Origin: Meghimatium bilineatum
Taxonomy: Eukaryota; Mollusca; Gastropoda; Stylommatophora; Philomycidae
NCBI GenBank assembly: GCA_034231615.1
Contig: CM067310.1
Span: 4,446,510 to 4,510,509, forward strand
Length of the DNA: 64,000 nucleotides
Direction of reading: 5' to 3'
Shown here in pieces: positions 59,001-64,000 of this stretch. The notes beneath the pieces were generated by a model. The model was not told the DNA's origin, did no database searches, and saw nothing but the letters and a program-made list of their open reading frames with translations. The translations under genes were made by a program, and so were the position numbers. Numbering within the stretch: position 1 is the first letter of the stretch; each line of letters opens with the position of its first letter.

Positions 59001-61236
59001 GAACAATATGAGTAAGTTCATATATCTTCATCTTACATCTCCCTGTGGAGCACATATATTTCCATCTTACATCTCCCTGTGGAGCACTTATATGTTCATC
59101 TTACATCTCCCTGTGGAGCACTTATATGTTCATCTTACATCTCCCTGTGGAGCACTTATATGTTCATCTTACATCTCCCTGTGGAGCACATATATCTTGA
59201 TCTTACATCTCCCTGTGGAGCACGTATATTTCTATCTTACATCTCCCTGTGGAGCACATATATTTCTATCTTACATCTCCCTGTGGAGCACATATATTTC
59301 TATCTTACATCTCCCTTTGGAGCACATATATTTCTATCTTACATCTCCCTGTGGAGCACATATATTTCTATCTTACATCTCCCAGTGGAGCACTTATATG
59401 TTCATCTTACATCTCCCCATCTCCCTGTGGAGCACATATATTTCTATCTTACATCTCCCAGTGGAGCACTTATATGTTCATCTTACATCTCCCCATCTCC
59501 CTGTGGAGCACATATATTTCTATCTTACATCTCCCTGTGGAGTATAGATCTTCAATTGACATCTTCCTGTGTTAACGTGGTCCTTCCAGTTCAAATGTTG
59601 TCTTAGTCATCAACCTTGTTTTGCAACTAACATTTTGTTGCATAGATGGCACATGATGATAATGAGTACCCAACTTTATATGACTCAAACACGTCTATCC
59701 ATCTTGATCATTTCTTAGTCTCCTCCTCTTTCCTTCCTATTTTCCTCATCCTTGTCCTCATCCTCCTTTCCATCCCGCCTTATAATTTCTCATTTCTCTT
59801 CTTCCTTCCTGTCTCCTTCCTCCCACAACCTCTTGCTTTTTCTTCCTGCCCTCTCACTCCTCATCTTATTTTCCCCTATCATTCCCCTTCCTGTTTCATA
59901 TTGTTGCTCCAATAAAAATATTTTAATTGTCATTTATTGAAGAAAAAAAACACAACTTTGAATAACATTCTATGAAGTAATCACTTTAACTTAGCTGTGA
60001 GCAGGCAGCTCTTGACACATGATGATGATGAAGTAATCACTTTAACTTAGCTGTGAGCAGGCAGCTCTTGACACATGATGATGATGAAGTAATCATTTAA
60101 CTTAGCTGTGAGCAAGCAGCTCTTGACACATGATGATGATGAAGTAATCACTTTAACTTAGCTGTGAGCAGGCAGCTCTTGACACATGATGATGATGAAG
60201 TAATCACTTTAACTTAGCTGTGAGCAGGCAGCTCTTGACACATGATGATGATGAAGTAATCATTTTAACTTAGCTGTGAGCTGGTAGCTCTTAACACATT
60301 ATTTTTCTACACTTTTCTAAATGTGATTTTTCTTCACTTTTCTAAATGTGATTTTTCTACACTTCTTCAAATGTGATTTTCTACAATTCTCCAAATGTGA
60401 TTTTTTTACACTTCTCTAAATGTGATTTTTCTACAATTCTCCAAATGTGATTTTTTTACACTTCTCTAAATGTGATTTTTCTACAATTCTCCAAATGTGA
60501 TTTTTCTACAATTCTCCAAATGTGATTTTTCTACAATTCTCCAAATGTGATTTTTCTACAATTCTCCAAATGTGATTTTTCTACACTTCTCCAAATGCCC
60601 GAGGATAGAGTTGGTTGGAAAGCTTACTGTGCTGATGTATCCAGTGTGGAACCCCTATGACCAAATGAGTTATAGGTCTTATCAAAATTATTATGGTTTG
60701 GACATGTATATCGACAAGATTCCTTGTAAAAAAACAATACTTCGAGAAACCGTCAAAGGTGGAAGAATTCTGTGTGTTGATGTACTTAATCTGGTACACT
60801 TATGACCCTGACGGGTTACGGGTTTACAAATAGAAAAAAAATAATTATTTGTATGTCTGTATAAAAAGTTATAATTTGTATTTCCTCCTACAGTTACTGT
60901 GTGTCTGGTGTGTTGGCTGTCTCCATCATAGCCATCGTCAGCCTTTCTGCGAATATTCTGCTAATTTACCGATTGGTGCGGATGTCACATGGTCAGCAGA
61001 GAATCTTGAAACGAGAGGTCAGGCTAGCAGTTAAAAATGCCGTCTGGAAGACATTGTCTGCTAACACAGATTCAGAGAATGATGATGACGACGACGATAT
61101 TTTTTATAATAAAAACAAGAAAAGTGACGATATTCTGAAGACGGATGCAGGTATAGAGGAAAATATAGCTGGTTCAGGTGATGAAGAGGTGGATTTATTT
61201 TTAACTCCAAAAAGAGTTAGTGGAAGAGTCAAATAA
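40797..61236 (+). CDS. NAGPA: Mannose-6-phosphate uncovering enzyme (all but exon 1)
   Basis: NAGPA is a type I Golgi membrane glycosidase that removes GlcNAc from GlcNAc-phosphomannose on lysosomal enzymes, exposing the sorting signal. Eleven exons are seen: 40797-41001, 42786-43002, 44640-44733, 47155-47288, 50200-50308, 52681-52809, 52961-53160, 54142-54318, 57931-58053, 58942-59011 and 60894-61236. All phases match and give about 599 residues. Order: variable N-terminal region, phosphodiester-glycosidase domain ([39 protein letters not shown]), EGF-like stalk, one membrane span and an acidic tail. The upstream exon with signal peptide and start codon was not found. Compared with the vertebrate enzyme there is an extra EGF-like module, and the tail lacks the known C-terminal NPF-type signal. 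The end of the first listed exon is uncertain (40992, 40998 or 41001). Confidence 0.95.
41002..41463. other. NAGPA intron; tRNA-like SINE and SINE-B head
   Basis: 41050-41165 is a SINE-B 5' part. At 41175-41245 GGTAGTGTAATATTAAAT and a B-box-like GGTTTGAATCA define a tRNA-derived SINE head with an unrelated tail. Confidence 0.6.
41464..41562. repeat. Minisatellite, left part
   Basis: About 2.7 units of 36 bp with TGTCTAGCTCAGTGTTACCG and TTACTGTTTAGAAGAT. It continues, diverged, beyond the hAT element at 41921. Confidence 0.85.
41563..41920. mobile_element. Non-autonomous hAT element, 358 bp
   Basis: Terminal inverted repeats CAGAGTATCCCAGAC (left) and, reversed, TAGTGTTTCCCAAC (right) fit hAT ends. 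The flanking 8-bp TSD GTCTAGCT (41555-41562 and 41921-41928) is perfect. It contains a SINE-A. Confidence 0.9.
41666..41828 (+). mobile_element. SINE-A nested in the hAT element
   Basis: GAAGATGGATGTGTCAGGAC through GAAATCTAGTAGAACCATTG to AATTAAAGCTGAAGAAGAA. Confidence 0.88.
41921..42205. repeat. Minisatellite, right part, about 46-bp unit, 6 copies
   Basis: Units contain TAGACTGTCTAGCTTGTTAC, ATTGCACACTACAGC and TACATTAG. Confidence 0.95.
42530..42752. repeat. (CCAT/CCAA)n tetranucleotide array
   Basis: About 55 tetranucleotide units mixing CCAT, CCAA and CCAC in no fixed order. It ends 33 bp before a NAGPA exon. Open frames on both strands are repeat artefacts. Confidence 0.97.
42786..43002 (+). 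CDS. NAGPA: NAGPA exon 3
   Basis: Encodes [40 protein letters not shown] and [20 protein letters not shown]. The FSVLEP-like, NAGFF and GQCLG signatures belong to the catalytic domain entry. NGT is a possible N-glycosylation site. Donor G|GTTAAT. Confidence 0.93.
43003..43737. other. NAGPA intron; LINE and PLE-like traces
   Basis: 43110-43160 (AAGGCCTTTATCAAGACTAC) resembles one arm of the inverted repeat at 43738. 43400-43485 contains a minus SINE remnant. 43490-43640 encodes [20 protein letters not shown], a LINE C-terminal remnant on the plus strand. Confidence 0.55.
43738..43925. repeat. Long inverted repeat (hairpin), arms about 72 bp
   Basis: Left arm GTCGGTCCAATTGGGACCTT, TATCAAGACAACATAAACAG, TTAAGAACACAAA is matched in reverse by the right arm (CTTAACTGTTTATGTTGTCT, TGATAAAGGTCCCAATTGGG, CCGAC). 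A loop of about 40 nt separates them. Confidence 0.92.
43995..44250 (+). mobile_element. SINE-B copy
   Basis: GGGGAGCAAAGAATAGCAAC, ACTGTCCCTACCATAAAGTG, GGTGCAGATATCACAGCC and CTCTAGACTACAGCCTGATA occur in family order. Confidence 0.85.
44251..44639. other. NAGPA intron
   Basis: 44330-44415 (GTCACCTCAGTTACTGAACT, GGCTATGGCTTGTTAAGAGC) matches the reverse strand of 56630-56720, a dispersed repeat. No other feature. Confidence 0.5.
44640..44733 (+). CDS. NAGPA: NAGPA exon 4
   Basis: Encodes [20 protein letters not shown] and [11 protein letters not shown], the SGGxQNxxFG strand of the glycosidase domain. It ends at GG|GTGCGC. The donor and flanks are tandemly duplicated immediately downstream. 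Confidence 0.93.
44716..44825. repeat. NAGPA: 58-bp tandem duplication over a splice donor
   Basis: TGGATACATCTACACGGGGT and the intron start up to TTTTTTAGTTGTTGTAGA are repeated from 44774. Both copies hold the same donor context ACACGG|GTGCGC. Confidence 0.97.
44835..45035 (-). mobile_element. SINE-B copy
   Basis: Minus strand order: middle (GACCCAGAAGCAATTGAATG, GTTGGATGTGTCAGGCCAAA), then tail with CTACATCCTGATAAACAGCA. Confidence 0.75.
45205..45505 (-). mobile_element. LINE ORF2 C-terminus and 3' end
   Basis: Encodes [34 protein letters not shown] and [20 protein letters not shown]. Same family as 235, 390 and 38155. Confidence 0.85.
45508..45666 (+). mobile_element. SINE-A copy
   Basis: AAATAAAATGGAGACACAAC, CTCTGGATTACATCTTGC, GTTTGAGAATGAACGCTGAA. 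Followed at 45695 by a TA run. Confidence 0.85.
46038..46206 (-). mobile_element. SINE-A, full-length with 12-bp TSD
   Basis: Bounded by AACTCATCATTT (46026-46037 and 46207-46218). Minus strand starts CCTGCCGAAGATGGATGTGT and ends with an AAGAAGAAG run. This is the best reference copy for the family. Confidence 0.93.
46250..46400 (-). mobile_element. LINE 3' end of the 38830 family
   Basis: Reverse strand ACATCACAAGATGGACAGAT, TACAGTCTAGCAGTGTGCAC and TTGTAGAGACAACACTTGAT matches 39800-39910. Confidence 0.8.
46420..46640 (+). mobile_element. LINE ORF2 C-terminal fragment
   Basis: Encodes [40 protein letters not shown] and [10 protein letters not shown] before stop. Confidence 0.75.
46641..47154. 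other. NAGPA intron, nothing recognised
   Basis: No exon or known repeat until the acceptor TTGGCAG. Confidence 0.4.
47155..47288 (+). CDS. NAGPA: NAGPA exon 5
   Basis: Encodes [40 protein letters not shown] and TEET. Matches the VQLLSGVVWLIRNG-type segment of the enzyme. The donor ACAG|GTGGGT is part of the TSD of the adjacent retroposon. Confidence 0.94.
47295..47670 (-). mobile_element. LINE 3' end (family E) with 11-bp TSD at a splice site
   Basis: Flanked by AACAGGTGGGT at 47284-47294 and 47671-47681. Minus strand reads [40 protein letters not shown] and CIIT, a LINE C-terminus, then a 3' end with an AACC-type repeat. A shorter relative lies at 62007. Confidence 0.9.
47682..48384. other. 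NAGPA intron, nothing recognised
   Basis: No feature supported. Confidence 0.4.
48385..48625 (+). mobile_element. SINE-B copy
   Basis: TAGCAATACTGTTACCTGCC, GGTGACCAAGTAGATTTGGG, CATGCTGAAGTCAGACATGT, TGGATTACATCCTGTTAACC. Confidence 0.82.
48652..50165. repeat. Minisatellite, 17-bp unit, about 88 copies
   Basis: Unit TTATGATTAATTGTACC with variants CATATGATT, TTATCATT and TTTTTATT. A compound block containing TTTTTATTAATTGTACCTTA and TGATTAAATCCC recurs near 49050, 49258, 49852 and 50033, which is a higher-order repeat. The array stops 35 bp before a NAGPA exon. Confidence 0.98.
50200..50308 (+). CDS. NAGPA: NAGPA exon 6
   Basis: Encodes [20 protein letters not shown] and [16 protein letters not shown], with the conserved SARTAxGHD of the glycosidase. 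Acceptor TATGTATAG, donor GG|GTTAGT. Confidence 0.95.
50430..50545 (+). mobile_element. SINE-A copy, truncated
   Basis: GTGTCGGACCATTTGTATAA, CTCTGAACTACATTCTGATG, GAAATCTAGTAGTACCATGG. Confidence 0.8.
50546..50745 (+). mobile_element. LINE 3' end of the 38830 family
   Basis: GAAGACCTTACATGAGGGTA, GGCGAGTAAGCGATAGGTAG and TTGCGGAGACAGCACTTGAT match 39730-39910. Confidence 0.85.
50746..50959. other. NAGPA intron; SINE-B middle remnant
   Basis: 50775-50890 holds a degraded SINE-B middle (GCAATGCTGAAGTTGAATAT). Nothing else. Confidence 0.5.
50960..52140. repeat. Minisatellite, 24-bp unit, about 48 copies
   Basis: Units GATATCCAGTATGATATG plus TTCACA, with variants GAAATCCAATAT and CATATATCC. 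The unit length is a multiple of three and lacks stops in several frames, so ORFs of 350-460 codons on both strands are artefacts. The right end decays gradually. Confidence 0.98.
52173..52637 (-). mobile_element. LINE 3' end with (ATG)n tail, copy 2, 11-bp TSD
   Basis: Flanked by CATATTAAGAT (52162-52172 and 52638-52648). Encodes [40 protein letters not shown] and [20 protein letters not shown]. Nearly identical to 6368-6836 with the same 5' end. Confidence 0.93.
52681..52809 (+). CDS. NAGPA: NAGPA exon 7
   Basis: Encodes [42 protein letters not shown]. The LDGGGSAT motif is the signature of the phosphodiester glycosidase family and is at the active site. Confidence 0.97.
52961..53160 (+). 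CDS. NAGPA: NAGPA exon 8
   Basis: Encodes [40 protein letters not shown] and [15 protein letters not shown]. It covers the end of the catalytic domain and the first EGF-like modules. NSS is a possible glycosylation site. Confidence 0.96.
53161..54141. other. NAGPA intron; SINEs and LINE tail
   Basis: Minus SINE-A copies at 53195-53335 (degraded) and 53345-53510 (good), a diverged LINE 3' end with ATC repeat at 53758-53840 (relative of the 6368 family), and a plus SINE-B 3' half at 53932-54085. Confidence 0.7.
54142..54318 (+). CDS. NAGPA: NAGPA exon 9
   Basis: Encodes [40 protein letters not shown] and [17 protein letters not shown]. These are EGF-like modules of the MEGF/laminin type. The second half has no counterpart in the vertebrate enzyme as I know it. 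Confidence 0.95.
54420..54821 (+). mobile_element. Composite retroposon: module C plus EASF LINE end
   Basis: Bounded by AGAGTTTTTTTGC (54407-54419 and 54822-54834). It opens with module C (GCATGCGGTTGCGTCTGTGG) containing a 13-bp perfect stem (54491-54503 with 54539-54551), and ends with [11 protein letters not shown], a stop, [11 protein letters not shown] and GTTTCTAATC. Confidence 0.8.
54838..55885 (+). mobile_element. LINE ORF2 end with (CAA)n tail, interrupted
   Basis: Encodes [68 protein letters not shown] and [20 protein letters not shown], then a zinc-finger-like [21 protein letters not shown] at 55731-55795. A 184-bp insertion splits it. Confidence 0.9.
55525..55708 (+). mobile_element. 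Nested LINE 3' end with 12-bp TSD
   Basis: Flanked by ATCTACATTGGT (55513-55524 and 55709-55720). Encodes [32 protein letters not shown] and ends in AGAAAGAAGAAGAAG. Confidence 0.92.
56001..56207. mobile_element. Non-autonomous hAT element, 207 bp
   Basis: Ends are CAGGGCTATTCAATT and its exact inverse. The 8-bp TSD CTTTAGAT (55993-56000 and 56208-56215) is perfect. Contains no coding sequence. Confidence 0.95.
56500..56660. repeat. Minisatellite, about 57-bp unit, nearly 3 copies
   Basis: Units contain GATGATGAGATAATCCCTTT, GGCTGTGAGCTGGTAGCTCT and TGGCACAT. Related to the array at 59985-60300. Confidence 0.93.
56766..56788. repeat. Poly-G run, 23 bases
   Basis: An uninterrupted homopolymer, likely length-variable and a sequencing risk. 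Confidence 0.95.
56797..57000. repeat. Minisatellite, about 66-bp unit, 3 copies
   Basis: Units contain TTTAGTCTCCAGAGGAAGAA, ATTCCAGTGTGGCAGTATAT and TGTCACATCCTCCAATG. Confidence 0.95.
57001..57494. other. NAGPA intron, nothing recognised
   Basis: No feature supported. Confidence 0.4.
57495..57870. repeat. Minisatellite, 30-bp unit, about 12 copies
   Basis: Units GAGAGTGGTCCTGAATCAAC followed by ATTTATAAGT, with GCGATCTCAAAT variants. Ends about 60 bp before a NAGPA exon. Confidence 0.97.
57931..58053 (+). CDS. NAGPA: NAGPA exon 10
   Basis: Encodes [41 protein letters not shown]. Cysteine-rich end of the stalk, with NDS and NIT glycosylation sequons. Parallels the CPLGWHGPGC...NCS segment of the vertebrate protein. 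Confidence 0.95.
58054..58469. other. NAGPA intron; direct duplication
   Basis: A 60-bp phrase (ACAGACTGACCGGATTTTGA and following) at 58139 is repeated at 58204 (ACAGACTGATCAGATTTTGA). Otherwise nothing. Confidence 0.6.
58470..58740. repeat. Minisatellite, 25-bp unit, about 10 copies
   Basis: Units TTCATTCATCCTTACAATTT plus ATATG, with a decayed right end. Confidence 0.97.
58942..59011 (+). CDS. NAGPA: NAGPA exon 11
   Basis: The 70-bp exon encodes [23 protein letters not shown], the juxtamembrane segment. Donor GA|GTAAGT, and a minisatellite begins directly behind it. Confidence 0.88.
59014..59550. repeat. Minisatellite, 34-bp unit, about 15 copies
   Basis: Units ACATCTCCCTGTGGAGCACA then TATATTTCTATCTT, with CTTATATGTTCATCTT variants. 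The first partial unit overlaps the donor site of the preceding exon. Confidence 0.97.
59680..59915. repeat. Polypyrimidine-rich tract
   Basis: The plus strand is strongly C/T biased (CTCCTCCTCTTTCCTTCC-type runs). No gene is supported in it. Confidence 0.8.
59985..60300. repeat. Minisatellite, about 56-bp unit, 6 copies
   Basis: Units contain GATGATGATGAAGTAATCAC, TTTAACTTAGCTGTGAGCAG and GCAGCTCTTGACACA. Confidence 0.96.
60301..60596. repeat. Minisatellite, 25-bp unit, about 12 copies
   Basis: Units AAATGTGATTTTTCTACAAT plus TCTCC, with ACACTTCTC variants alternating. Confidence 0.96.
60600..60840 (+). mobile_element. LINE 3' end of the 34278 family
   Basis: In frames broken by shifts it reads [25 protein letters not shown] and, at the end, [13 protein letters not shown] GACGGGTTACGGGTTTAC, matching the nested copy at 34278-34532. 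Confidence 0.75.
60894..61236 (+). CDS. NAGPA: NAGPA exon 12 (last): membrane span and tail
   Basis: Encodes the transmembrane helix ([20 protein letters not shown]), a basic stop-transfer stretch ([20 protein letters not shown]), a run of six Asp and an acidic tail ending [14 protein letters not shown] next to the membrane fits a YxxPhi pattern, but the vertebrate tail signals (YHPL and a terminal NPF) are absent. Stop TAA at 61234-61236. Confidence 0.95.
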
Positions 61237-61267
61237 CATTAGTACAAAATTAGTTTTTCTTTCAGCA

Positions 61268-61445
61268 TTACTCAGTCAATCAAGTGCCATTCCAAAGGGT
61301 ATAGGCTACCATGTTTCTCCACATTCTCCCATGCCATGATGATGGCCCATCCAAATTATTCTCTCTCTTTGTCTTCCTCTGTCTCTTCTCCCCTTGATCT
61401 TACCAGTGGTTACTACATGTTCAAGGTGGGCTCTACTCATCACAT
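61268..61445 (-). mobile_element. LINE 3' end related to 25975
   Basis: Minus strand reads [40 protein letters not shown] and PFGMALD. Diverged member of the 6368 family. Confidence 0.8.
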
Positions 61446-62006
61446 GTCTTATAGTAAGATCTAGGGGTCTGAGGACTTGATTGATCGAAAGTCCATGTTA
61501 AAGTGTGGATCACAGTAAGATCAGAAGCACACACCCGTCATACTGTTTGGATTTTATGTATTTTTGTGCAGATTGCACACATATTTACCTCACTTTATAT
61601 ATATTCCAAATAGGTGCACACATATTTACCTCACTTTTTTCCAAATACGCACAAGCTACATTTTCAGACATCTATTAGTCATCTTCACACACAAAGAGAT
61701 ATGAAACTATTGTCATTGTCACCTGCGAGAGACAGCAATTATTTATTTATAACAGACCATCTCTGTCTCTGCTTTAATTTATTTTGATACAGATTAAAAC
61801 TTCTTGAATGTGGCTTTTATTCTGTGTTATTAATTGTAATATGTTGAAAAAACAATTCATAAATTGTATATGAATTTTTGTGTGACATTTCTGGAGAATG
61901 ACAGGTTGAGGCAAGCTTTGCATAATATGTTGTTGTACATTGAATGTCATTATTGCCAAACATGGCCCTTGACAAAGACACAAGCAAGAAAGGTATACTG
62001 TATGTG
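61446..62006. other. NAGPA downstream region
   Basis: A short direct duplication TGCACACATATTTACCTCAC occurs near 61573 and 61616. 61665-61740 resembles 8035-8115. An ATTAAA lies at 61793. No gene. Confidence 0.5.
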
Positions 62007-62600
62007 GTTGGTTGGTTGCTGATCCAGCGGTCCGTGGGCTCATGCCCTTTGACCTAATGCCATTAGATGGCATTATATTGCTGGGAAGTCTGTGGATTTT
62101 CGACCCACCCCGGGACAGAGCCAGAGAATAACTATCACACCTCCAGGAAGGTAGGTTTCAACCTATGCACTGCTCCTAGCCACTGTAGCCAAGATAGGGT
62201 TCACTGTGCTCATTCCCCGCCACCAATTGACTACTGGTTATGCCGAACTTCTCTATTGCTCCAGGCATGCAACTAAATGTTCAAGTCAAAAGGATTGTCA
62301 CGTCCTGAGTCACTGTGCCTCTATGATGGACCTCAGTCATAGGAAAAACAGTGCTGTCAGTTTCCTCCTCCCAGTGCTGCACAGTACATCTCTGGCTCCC
62401 TCCCAACCACATATATATTCAGGCAAACATGAAAAACATTTCAACAACAAAACAAAATCATAACTATATAGATGACATGCCATGAAGCTTCTCTAAGAAG
62501 ATAACCTCAATATAACAGCATGTCATCCAGTAAGGTTTTCTGTTGCATGGATGGTATGTCTAGTGGGCCATTGGTGAGACCCACAAACACAACCACATGC
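62007..62600 (-). mobile_element. Retroposon with module C (5') and family E (3'), 14-bp TSD
   Basis: Flanked by GTATACTGTATGTG (61993-62006 and 62601-62614). On the minus strand it begins with module C (GCATGTGGTTGTGTTTGTGG), passes an unassigned middle and ends with the family E LINE 3' end (62007-62280), internally deleted by about 110 bp relative to 47295. Confidence 0.85.
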
Positions 62601-62619
62601 GTATACTGTATGTGAAATA

Positions 62620-62945
62620 AGATGTTTGAGGAAAGCTATAAATGTTACCAGAAGAGACCGGCACAGAAATGAAGATATTAGGAAATAAATAAAGACTATC
62701 TCGTCAAGACTACATCGAAAGACAGCAAACCAGGTGGTTTGTTTATGTCATGAGAATGGAACCAACGCAACCAGTCCTTTGTGCATACAACAGCAGAAGA
62801 TCAGGCTACAAAACACGGGGAAGACCAAGAACTAGATGGATGAAGACAATCATAGAAACGTTAAAGAGAAACAGACTATGTCCAATGCAACCCAAATGGC
62901 CAGGACAGACAACTTCAACATTTACACACGACTCTTAACGGGACA
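62620..62945 (+). mobile_element. LINE ORF2 C-terminal fragment
   Basis: Reads GYKTRGRPRTRWMKTIIETL with an upstream frame QRRDRQQTRWFVYVMRME-like segment and a CCAGGACAGACAACTTCAAC end. Frame broken, 5'-truncated. Confidence 0.7.
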
Positions 62946-63109
62946 TGTAGAAATGACAGTAGATAGATAATGAATGTTATTGTTCTCTAGCCTTCACTTT
63001 TTAAATATTTGTTTCATGTACTCTTTCAAGTCTCACTTTTTATAAAATGTTATTATTGTTGCACTATGTTTTAAATTTGTTGGATTTATGATTATCTCAT
63101 GCTCAGTGG

Positions 63110-63465
63110 CTGCATTGAAGCCATGAAGCCAGCCATAGTGTGGTCAACATTGAGGCTATGTAGCAATATTGCATGGTCAAGTGGTCAATATTGAAGCCAT
63201 GTAGTCATATTGTGTGGTCAAATGGTCAAAATTGAAGCCATACAGTCATATTGTGTGGTTATGTGGTCAATATTGAAGCTATGTAGCAATATTGTGTGGT
63301 CAAGTGGTCAATATTGAAGCCATGTAGTCATATTGTGTGGTCACTGGTCAAAATTGGTCACTGGTCACTGGTTAGTGTAATGGGTGGTGGTTGTAAGCCA
63401 TACAGTCATATTGTGTGGTTATGTGGTCAATATTGAAGCCATGTAGTCATATTGTGTGGTCAAGT
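63110..63465. repeat. Minisatellite, about 41-bp unit, 8 copies
   Basis: Units contain GGTCAATATTGAAGCCATGT and AGTCATATTGTGTGGTCAAG, with an internal degenerate break near 63340-63390. Confidence 0.94.
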
Positions 63466-63506
63466 GGCAATGTGTGATGATACACTGGCTGATCTGATCT
63501 CTCTTG

Positions 63507-63520
63507 CCCCCCCCCCCCCC
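63507..63520. repeat. Poly-C run, 14 bases
   Basis: Homopolymer followed by a duplicated ACACCCACAT phrase. Confidence 0.9.
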
Positions 63521-63679
63521 GAACACCCACATGAACACCCACATACGGCACAATAATGAATATGGCTTGCTTAAAAACCTTCATTAATATAATTTATCTG
63601 TGCTGTTTTTTCATAATTAATTCTGTATTTCTGTGCCGGTCCATTCATAAGGTATTCTGTATGTCCGTTTTAGTCTTCA

Positions 63680-64000
63680 TTTCATGATTAGAAACTGGCT
63701 TCACAGCACATGGGAAATTCCCATAAGTGCTCCGCCCTCCGCTCCAGCAGCCATCCCAGTGTATGTAGACTCATAGTTCTGGTCAGGTGTTGATTGTTTG
63801 ATCTTCGGGACTTTCCAAAGAATTTACTTTTCCTTCCCTCACCTCTAGATACTCCCATTTCTAACATTCTCTGTATGTGTACGTTCTCAGCCTCATTGAC
63901 ATCATCTGCATCTTGAAATGAATTTATTACTGCCTTCATTAAGTATGCTTTATCTCTTCTCAGCAATGTGCCATCTATCGCTGCAGTGCCTGCCAATAAG
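63680..64000 (-). mobile_element. LINE 3' end (EASF family), runs off the window
   Basis: Minus strand encodes a basic segment (ENVHIQRMLEMGVSRGEGRK), then SLHTLGWLLERRAEHLWEFP and MCCEASF. Strongly similar to 27808-28147. Confidence 0.88.

Noticed and set aside
58984..59606. Open frame of 187 codons following NAGPA exon 11
   Set aside because: It starts in another frame over the donor and consists of the 34-bp array. Phase and family comparison support the exon ending at 59011.
59680..59915. Serine/leucine-rich ORFs
   Set aside because: They follow from a polypyrimidine tract and have no start context or splice support.

Overview
The window is nuclear DNA from a non-vertebrate animal. Genes are split by GT-AG introns, the sequence is AT-rich, and most of it is fossil retroposons, short inverted-repeat DNA transposons and minisatellites. 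The protein-coding genes are animal-type (a metazoan beta-tubulin, proteasome assembly chaperone 4, and a membrane-anchored mannose-6-phosphate uncovering enzyme). The many LINE fragments with microsatellite tails would suit a marine invertebrate such as a lophotrochozoan, but the species cannot be named from the sequence.

Layout. 1-9.36 kb holds only repeats. 9.37-22.43 kb is a complete five-exon beta-tubulin gene on the minus strand (449 residues). Its start codon lies 576 bp from that of a complete three-exon PSMG4 gene on the plus strand (23.0-28.7 kb, 115 residues), so the two genes are head to head around one short candidate bidirectional promoter. 28.7-40.8 kb is a gene-poor repeat zone with two large decayed LINEs (31.0-32.3 kb and 33.24-35.9 kb) and a 1-kb TIR element (36.98-38.02 kb). 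40.8-61.24 kb is NAGPA on the plus strand: eleven exons covering everything except the first (signal peptide) exon, which was not found. 61.24-64 kb is again repeats.

Function. The tubulin forms microtubules. PSMG4 helps build the proteasome alpha ring. NAGPA removes the GlcNAc cap from phosphomannose on lysosomal enzymes in the Golgi. The genes do not form a pathway. The tubulin/PSMG4 pairing is probably ancient, because the human TUBB2B and PSMG4 genes are also neighbours.

Repeats. At least two related non-tRNA short retroposons (here SINE-A, about 150-170 bp, and SINE-B, about 270 bp, which looks like SINE-A with an extra head) occur about 30 times. A tRNA-derived SINE, several LINE families and hAT-like elements are also present. 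Many insertions are datable because target-site duplications (TSDs) and nesting are intact. Minisatellites with units of 17-66 bp are concentrated in NAGPA introns and often touch its exons. I found no convincing new cellular system. The most notable signals are the duplicated splice donors in NAGPA, a recurring 5' module on retroposons with different 3' ends, and the tubulin/PSMG4 arrangement.
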